Positions 53,134 to 57,734 of a stretch of 57,734 nucleotides of DNA are shown one piece after another; the first letter of the stretch is position 1, and each line of letters starts with the position of its first letter. This stretch comes from Gordonia sputi NBRC 100414 (GTDB taxonomy: Bacteria; Actinomycetota; Actinomycetes; Mycobacteriales; Mycobacteriaceae). The notes under the pieces were generated by a model. It had not been told where the DNA came from. It was given only the letters and a program-made list of their open reading frames with translations, and searched no databases. Where the stretch lies: NCBI RefSeq assembly GCF_000248055.1, contig NZ_BAFC01000048.1:1-57734 (forward strand), given 5' to 3'. The position numbers and the translations under genes are program-made.

Positions 53134-54438
53134 ATGGCAGTGCAAGTGTCTCGCAGCGATGCCTCATTCGAACTGCGATCCGCCGATACGTGGCGCGATC
53201 CGTTCGGCATGTACGCGCGTCTTCGGCACGAGTCGCCCGTTCTCCACGTGACCGGCGATGCACAGAGCCCGCACGACTCAGGAGACGTGCGGAACCCCGA
53301 CGACTACTGGGTACTCACGCGGCACGCGGACGTCTTCGCCGCAGCGTCGGACCCACTCACCTTCTCCTCGGCAGCGGGATTGACCGTGGTCTACGGCGAA
53401 CTGGAGGCGATCGGCCTCGCCGACAACCCTCCCCTGGTCATGCAGGACCCGCCGCAGCACACGGCCTTCCGCTCGCTCGTCGCGCGCGGGTTCACGCCCC
53501 GGCAGGTGATATCGATCGAACCGCGCGTCCGCGAGTTCGTCGTCGAACGACTCGAGCGCCTCGACGGCGATGGTCCCACCGACATCGTCGGCGAGCTGTT
53601 CAAGCCACTGCCGAGCATGGTCGTCGCCCACTACCTCGGAGTTCCCGACGAGGACTGGACTCGCTTCGACGACTGGACCGCAGCAATCGTCGGCGCCCTG
53701 GCCGGTCCGGAACCCGCGGCGTCGAACGGCAGCGGAGCTGCGGCGTCGAACGGCAGCGGAGCTGCGGCGGCCACGAGTGAACTGCTCACGTACTTCGGCG
53801 AACTGGTCGAGCATCGCCGCGCGCACCCCGGCGATGACACGGTCTCGGCGCTCGTCGACGCGGGCGTCGCCGACGATCCCGCGGGCATGGTGTCGATTCT
53901 CGCCTTTGTGTTCACCATGATCACCGGCGGCAACGACACGACGACCGGCCTGCTCGGCGGCAGCGTCGACCTTCTCTCCGGATACCCCGAGCAGCGCCGA
54001 CGCCTCGTCGACGACCCTGCCCTGATCCCCGACGCCGTCGACGAGCTGCTGCGGCTGACCTCGCCCGTGCAGGGACTCGCACGCACCACCACGCGCACGG
54101 TCACCTACACCGACACTCCCGACGGACCGGTCACCGTGCCGCACGGCCGCAAGGTATTGCTCTGCTACGCCGCGGCCAACCGCGACGAGTCGGTGTTCGG
54201 TCCCGACGCCGAGCACCTCGACGTCGAACGCAGACCTCGCCGCATCCTGTCGTTCAGCCACGGTCACCACCACTGTCTCGGCGCGGCGGCAGCGCGGATG
54301 CAGGCCAGGGTCGCGTTGACCGAACTGCTCGCCCGCCACCCCGACTTCGACGTCGACACCGACGGCATCACCTACGCGCCTGGCAACTACGTTCGACGCC
54401 CCACGTACGTGCCGTTCTACGCGGACGGCTCCCGATGA
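53134..54438 (+). CDS. Cytochrome P450
   Basis: A 434-residue soluble P450. The heme cysteine is Cys381 in FSHGHHHCLG, the I-helix motif MITGGNDTTTG is at 262-272, and ELLR (304-307) is the ExxR pair. It hydroxylates an unknown substrate using an external ferredoxin. A 24-bp tandem duplication encodes AASNGSGA twice in the F-G loop region (195-210). ATG 53134 gives a normal N-terminus. It is followed by a TetR gene after 9 bp. Confidence 0.92.
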   Translation: MAVQVSRSDASFELRSADTWRDPFGMYARLRHESPVLHVTGDAQSPHDSGDVRNPDDYWVLTRHADVFAAASDPLTFSSAAGLTVVYGELEAIGLADNPPLVMQDPPQHTAFRSLVARGFTPRQVISIEPRVREFVVERLERLDGDGPTDIVGELFKPLPSMVVAHYLGVPDEDWTRFDDWTAAIVGALAGPEPAASNGSGAAASNGSGAAAATSELLTYFGELVEHRRAHPGDDTVSALVDAGVADDPAGMVSILAFVFTMITGGNDTTTGLLGGSVDLLSGYPEQRRRLVDDPALIPDAVDELLRLTSPVQGLARTTTRTVTYTDTPDGPVTVPHGRKVLLCYAAANRDESVFGPDAEHLDVERRPRRILSFSHGHHHCLGAAAARMQARVALTELLARHPDFDVDTDGITYAPGNYVRRPTYVPFYADGSR

Positions 54439-54447
54439 TCGCCAGAG

Positions 54448-55038
54448 ATGCCGATGAGTGAGACACGAGTCGACTGGCTCGCGGACGACCGCGCGCAGAT
54501 CGCGGCGACCCGCATCCTCGACACCGCCGCCGAACTGTTCGCCGCGCGCGGTGTCGGCGAGGTCACCATGCGCGACATCGCCGATGCGGCGGGATGCTCG
54601 CGCGCCACGCTGTACCGGCACTTCCCCGGCAAGCAGGAGCTGATGGCCGCCTACGTCGAGCGGGCCGCGCGCACAGTGGCGCGCGACGTCGACTCGGCCA
54701 TCCCCGACGACGCCGCGCCCGATGAGCAACTCCTGATCGCCACCGGGGCAGCGATCGCCGGAGTGCGCGCCAATCCTGCTCTGTCCCAATGGTTCACCGC
54801 CGACATGGCCGCGACGTCTGGGCGCCTCGCGCAGCTGTCCCCCGCCATCGACGCGGTGGCGGCGGGTTTCCTGCGGCGCATCGTTCCCGGTACCACCGAC
54901 GCCGACCTCGAGGTTCGCGCCGCCTGGCTCGTCCGCGTGATCGTGTCGCTGCTGAGCACACCGGAGGTCGACGCCGCCGCCGAACGCGAACTGCTGCGCC
55001 GATTCGTCGCGCCGACGCTGGTCACGCGGGCGAACTGA
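54448..55038 (+). CDS. TetR-family transcriptional regulator
   Basis: A 196-residue TetR with the DNA-binding domain at about 18-65 (AATRILDTAAELFAARGVGE, then CSRATLYRHFPGKQELM). It is immediately downstream of the P450 gene in the same direction and is the obvious candidate to control it. The start may be the third codon (54454). Confidence 0.87.
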   Translation: MPMSETRVDWLADDRAQIAATRILDTAAELFAARGVGEVTMRDIADAAGCSRATLYRHFPGKQELMAAYVERAARTVARDVDSAIPDDAAPDEQLLIATGAAIAGVRANPALSQWFTADMAATSGRLAQLSPAIDAVAAGFLRRIVPGTTDADLEVRAAWLVRVIVSLLSTPEVDAAAERELLRRFVAPTLVTRAN

Positions 55039-55082
55039 CCCCGCAGCGCGTCGTCGCCGATCATCACCTACACTTCTTTCGG

Positions 55083-55097
55083 TAACGATTGTCATTA
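55083..55097. promoter_or_regulatory. Candidate metal-regulator (Zur-like) box
   Basis: TAACGATTGTCATTA is an imperfect inverted repeat 20 bp upstream of the metal-transporter operon. It resembles Zur boxes in its TAAYGAT-type arms, but the match is partial (5 of 7 arm positions). Confidence 0.4.
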
Positions 55098-55117
55098 GCG
55101 AAACGGGTAGGCGAACG

Positions 55118-56035
55118 ATGAAACGCGCAGTCCTGGCACTGACCACGGCCCTCGCCGTCGGCGGGGCACTGACACTTGTCGGTTGTTCTGGCGACGACTC
55201 CGGCAGCTCCGACGGCAAACCGACCGTCGTGACCTCGACCAACGTGTGGGGTGCAGTCGCGTCGGCGGTTGCGGGCGACAAAGCGTCGGTGACGGTGTTG
55301 TTCAACGATCCGACGGGCGATCCGCACGAGTTCGAGCCGTCTGCGGCCGACTCGGCAAAGGTCGTCGACGCCGACGTGGTGCTGATGAACGGCGGACACT
55401 ACGACGAGTACATGGAGAAGGCGTCGCAGAACGCCAAGGGCTCCGTGATCAACGCCTTCGACACGATGACCGGCCACCACGAGGACACCGACCACTCCGC
55501 GCACGGCGAGACCAACGAGCACGTCTTCTACAACTTGCCCGTCGTCGGCCAGGTGGCCACCGAACTCGCCGACGACCTCGCCAAGAAGGACGAGGCCAAC
55601 GCCACCACGTACCGCGACAACGCCAAGGCGTTCAACGAGAAGATCGACGGCCTGCGCGGATCTCTCGCCGATATCAAGAAGACCCACGACGGCACGAAGG
55701 TCGCGCAGACCGAGCCGCTCGCCGCGTACCTGCTCACCGAGGCCGGCCTGCGCGATATTGCCCCGGAAGGCTTCACCTCGGCCGTCGAAGAGGGACAGTC
55801 GCCGTCGGCCGCCGACCGCGCCGCGATGGAGGATCTGCTCCGCAAGCACGAGGTGCAGGTGTTCATCTACAACACCCAGGCCGTCGACGCGGTCACCGAA
55901 GCGTTGCTGTCGATCGCGAAGTCTGCCAACGTTCCTGTTGTGGAGTTCACCGAGACACTGCCCGCGGGCCAGACCAGCTACATCGACTGGCAGCAGAAAC
56001 AGATCGCTGCGCTCGCCTCGGCACTGCCGGCGTGA
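55118..56035 (+). CDS. Metal-binding lipoprotein of a ZnuABC-type transporter
   Basis: A 305-residue TroA/ZnuA-fold lipoprotein. The lipobox LVGC gives Cys23 as lipid anchor. The metal ligands should include His70 (DPHEFEPS) and a central His/Asp-rich loop GHHEDTDHSAHGETNEHVF (His120-His135), typical of zinc-binding members, plus an aspartate near the end. It captures zinc or manganese outside the membrane. The His-rich loop favours zinc. It is coupled to the ATPase gene through GTGA. Confidence 0.88.
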   Translation: MKRAVLALTTALAVGGALTLVGCSGDDSGSSDGKPTVVTSTNVWGAVASAVAGDKASVTVLFNDPTGDPHEFEPSAADSAKVVDADVVLMNGGHYDEYMEKASQNAKGSVINAFDTMTGHHEDTDHSAHGETNEHVFYNLPVVGQVATELADDLAKKDEANATTYRDNAKAFNEKIDGLRGSLADIKKTHDGTKVAQTEPLAAYLLTEAGLRDIAPEGFTSAVEEGQSPSAADRAAMEDLLRKHEVQVFIYNTQAVDAVTEALLSIAKSANVPVVEFTETLPAGQTSYIDWQQKQIAALASALPA

Positions 56036-56844
56036 GCGGGTCCGATCCCGACGGTCGCGAACCCGTCGCATCGTTCCGGCACGCCCGACTCGCCTTCGGT
56101 GAGCGGGTGCTCTGGGATGATCTCGATCTCGACATCATGCCCGGCGAGTTCGTCGCGGTCCTCGGCCCCAACGGCTCGGGCAAGACGTCGTTTCTACGCA
56201 CACTGCTGCATCAGTACCCGTTGTCGGCGGGTGAGCTGACCGTCACCGACCAGGTCGGATACATCCCGCAGCAGCACGCGGACGACGCCGACTCGATGGC
56301 GATCCGCGGTCGCGACCTCGTCGGATTCGGAGTCGACGGCGCGCACTGGGGTCTCGGCATCCGCGGGCGTCGTGCGCGCAGAGCGAAGGTCGACGCTGCG
56401 CTCGCCGAGGTCGACGCGACCGAGTTCGCCGACGCACCCGTCGGCCTGCTGTCCGGCGGCGAGCAGCAGCGACTGCGCGTCGCCCAAGCCCTGACCACCA
56501 ATCCCGAACTGCTGCTCTGCGACGAACCGCTGGCCAGCCTCGACCCGGCCAACCAGGAGCGGGTCGTCGAACTCATCGACAAACGACGCCGCGACGCGGG
56601 CACAGCCGTCGTATTCGTCACGCACGAGATCAACCCCGTGCTGCCCTACGTCGATCGCGTGCTGTACCTGGTCGGCGGCCGATTCCGCATCGGCACCACC
56701 GAGGAAGTGATGAACACCGCGACATTGTCGGAGCTCTACGGCAGCGACGTCGAGGTGTTGCGGGTCAACGGACGACTGCTCGTCGTCGGTGGGGAAGAGG
56801 ACGCGCATCACTGCACCGCTCCCGAGGGGCTTCCGGCGACATGA
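56032..56844 (+). CDS. Metal ABC transporter ATP-binding protein (ZnuC-like)
   Basis: A 270-residue ABC ATPase with Walker A GPNGSGKT, signature LSGGEQQR, Walker B LLLCDEPLASLD and the H-loop VTHE. It starts at GTG 56032 inside the stop of the lipoprotein gene and its own stop overlaps the permease ATG (ATGA). It powers the transporter. Confidence 0.92.
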   Translation: MSGSDPDGREPVASFRHARLAFGERVLWDDLDLDIMPGEFVAVLGPNGSGKTSFLRTLLHQYPLSAGELTVTDQVGYIPQQHADDADSMAIRGRDLVGFGVDGAHWGLGIRGRRARRAKVDAALAEVDATEFADAPVGLLSGGEQQRLRVAQALTTNPELLLCDEPLASLDPANQERVVELIDKRRRDAGTAVVFVTHEINPVLPYVDRVLYLVGGRFRIGTTEEVMNTATLSELYGSDVEVLRVNGRLLVVGGEEDAHHCTAPEGLPAT

Positions 56845-57734
56845 CGATCAGCTCGACCCCAACCGACCTCGCCGCCGGGCAGACGGTGCTTGCCGCCGAC
56901 GTGCACTGGAGCGACTTCTGGGATTTCTCGGTGACCGCGGACCTGCTGCACTACGACTTCGTGCTGCAGGCCATGTTGGCGCTGGCGCTGCTCGGACTAC
57001 TCGGCGGCGTGCTGGCGCCGCTGATCGTCGTGCGACAGATGTCGTTCGCGGTGCACGGCGCGAGCGAACTGTCGGTGACCGGCGCCGCCGCCGCACTGCT
57101 TGCCGGCATCAGCGTGAACATCGGCGGGATCATCGGCGCCGTCGTGGCCGCAGGCGTGTTCGGCTATCTGGGAAACAAAGCGCGAGAACGTGATTCGGTC
57201 ATCGGCGTGGTGATGGCGTTCGGGTTGGGTCTCGGCGTGCTGTTCCTCGCGCTCTACGGTCGGATCGGCACGGGCTTCGCGCTGCTGACCGGGCAGGTGG
57301 TCAGCGTCGGCGTGCAGGGCCTGACCGCGATCGCGATCACCACCGCCGTCGTGCTCGCAGTGCTCGCGGTGATCTACCGGCCGCTGCTCTTCGCGTCGAT
57401 GGACCCGCGCGTCGCGGAGGCGAACGGCGTTCCGATGCGCACACTGTCGGTGATCTTCGCGATCCTGATGGGCCTCGCCTGCGCGCAGGGCGTGCAGATC
57501 ATCGGCGCGCTGCTGGTGATGTCGCTGATGATCACCCCCGGCGCCGCCGCGGCCCGCCTGACCGCCAACCCCACACTGATGATGGTGCTGTCGGTGATCT
57601 TCGCCGAGGTCGCCGCCGTCGGCGGGCTGATCCTGTCGTTGGCCCCCAAGCTGCCGGTGTCGGTGTTCGTCACGACGATCTCGTTCGTCATCTACGTGAT
57701 CTGCCGCCAGATCGGCGCGCGCCGCGAACACACG
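56841..57734 (+). CDS. Metal ABC transporter permease (ZnuB-like), 3' end outside window
   Basis: At least 298 residues of an ABC-3 family permease with about eight membrane segments. VRQMSFAVHGASELSVTGAA and FASMDPRVAEANGVPMRTLS match the family's conserved cytoplasmic loops. The gene continues past the right edge. With the two genes before it, it forms a zinc- or manganese-import system. Confidence 0.9.
   Translation, partial: MTISSTPTDLAAGQTVLAADVHWSDFWDFSVTADLLHYDFVLQAMLALALLGLLGGVLAPLIVVRQMSFAVHGASELSVTGAAAALLAGISVNIGGIIGAVVAAGVFGYLGNKARERDSVIGVVMAFGLGLGVLFLALYGRIGTGFALLTGQVVSVGVQGLTAIAITTAVVLAVLAVIYRPLLFASMDPRVAEANGVPMRTLSVIFAILMGLACAQGVQIIGALLVMSLMITPGAAAARLTANPTLMMVLSVIFAEVAAVGGLILSLAPKLPVSVFVTTISFVIYVICRQIGARREHT

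Noticed and set aside
53278..55305. A 675-codon open frame on the minus strand
   Set aside because: It runs opposite to clear P450 and TetR genes and is a GC-rich shadow of their codon pattern; no domain is visible.

Overview
The window is a GC-rich chromosomal stretch from a mycolic-acid-type actinobacterium. Gordonia or a close relative is my best guess, but no rRNA is present to confirm it. The evidence is the senX3-regX3 pair, mshA (mycothiol synthesis), a mycofactocin-type SDR, a 33-residue bS22 ribosomal protein, GTG/TTG starts and 4-bp ATGA/GTGA gene overlaps. From about 22.7 to 53 kb the gene order follows, in inverted orientation, the Mycobacterium tuberculosis block around Rv0486-Rv0512: mshA, ybjN-like, gpm1, senX3-regX3, an Rv0495c-like gene, ppx, an Rv0497-like gene, a TIM-barrel protein, a thioesterase, proC, a small HTH protein, bS22, a galE-like gene, an acyltransferase, a SerB1-like HAD protein, a glutaredoxin-like protein, hemA, hemC, hemD and hemB. 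I identified the orthologues from memory, not from a search.

Left part (0-22 kb) is mostly accessory catabolism. A PucR-type regulator diverges from gabT, a copper amine oxidase and a succinate-semialdehyde-type dehydrogenase, which together suggest amine and GABA use. A solitary DUF559 nuclease-like gene lies between two inverted arrays of a 21-bp repeat. Next come a secreted YdcF-like protein, a FadE25-like acyl-CoA dehydrogenase with palindromes in its promoter region, and a TetR-controlled cluster (KstD-like flavoprotein, SnoaL-like protein, mycofactocin-type SDR). An acyl-CoA ligase diverges from an acyl-CoA oxidase-like gene, and three small membrane-protein genes are translationally coupled. 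An 82-bp tandem repeat array ends this part.

Middle part (22.7-46.4 kb) is conserved housekeeping. Rex-hemA-hemC-cobA/hemD-hemB supplies tetrapyrrole precursors under likely redox control. Phospholipid acylation, proline synthesis, polyphosphate/exopolyphosphatase and phosphate-sensing genes follow. A triple 11-bp direct repeat resembling a PHO box sits upstream of senX3. A GGDEF protein gene is placed tail-to-tail with regX3. A second repeat family fills the gap at 30.3-30.7 kb.

The most unusual object is at 46.49-49.33 kb. A 38-bp perfect direct repeat brackets about 2.8 kb of unfamiliar DNA. The repeat is the last dozen codons and stop of an acyl-CoA ligase gene, including the codon of its catalytic lysine, and it contains a 7-5-7 dyad like a recombinase crossover site. 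The insert separates the ligase gene from what looks like its original terminator and brings its own hairpin. It has no visible integrase. It carries an unrecognised overlapping two-gene pair, a small membrane protein, a small orphan and a headless gene fragment.

Right part (49.3-57.7 kb) holds the ligase, the YbjN-like gene, mshA, a divergent P450-TetR pair, and a ZnuABC-like metal transporter whose permease gene runs off the end.
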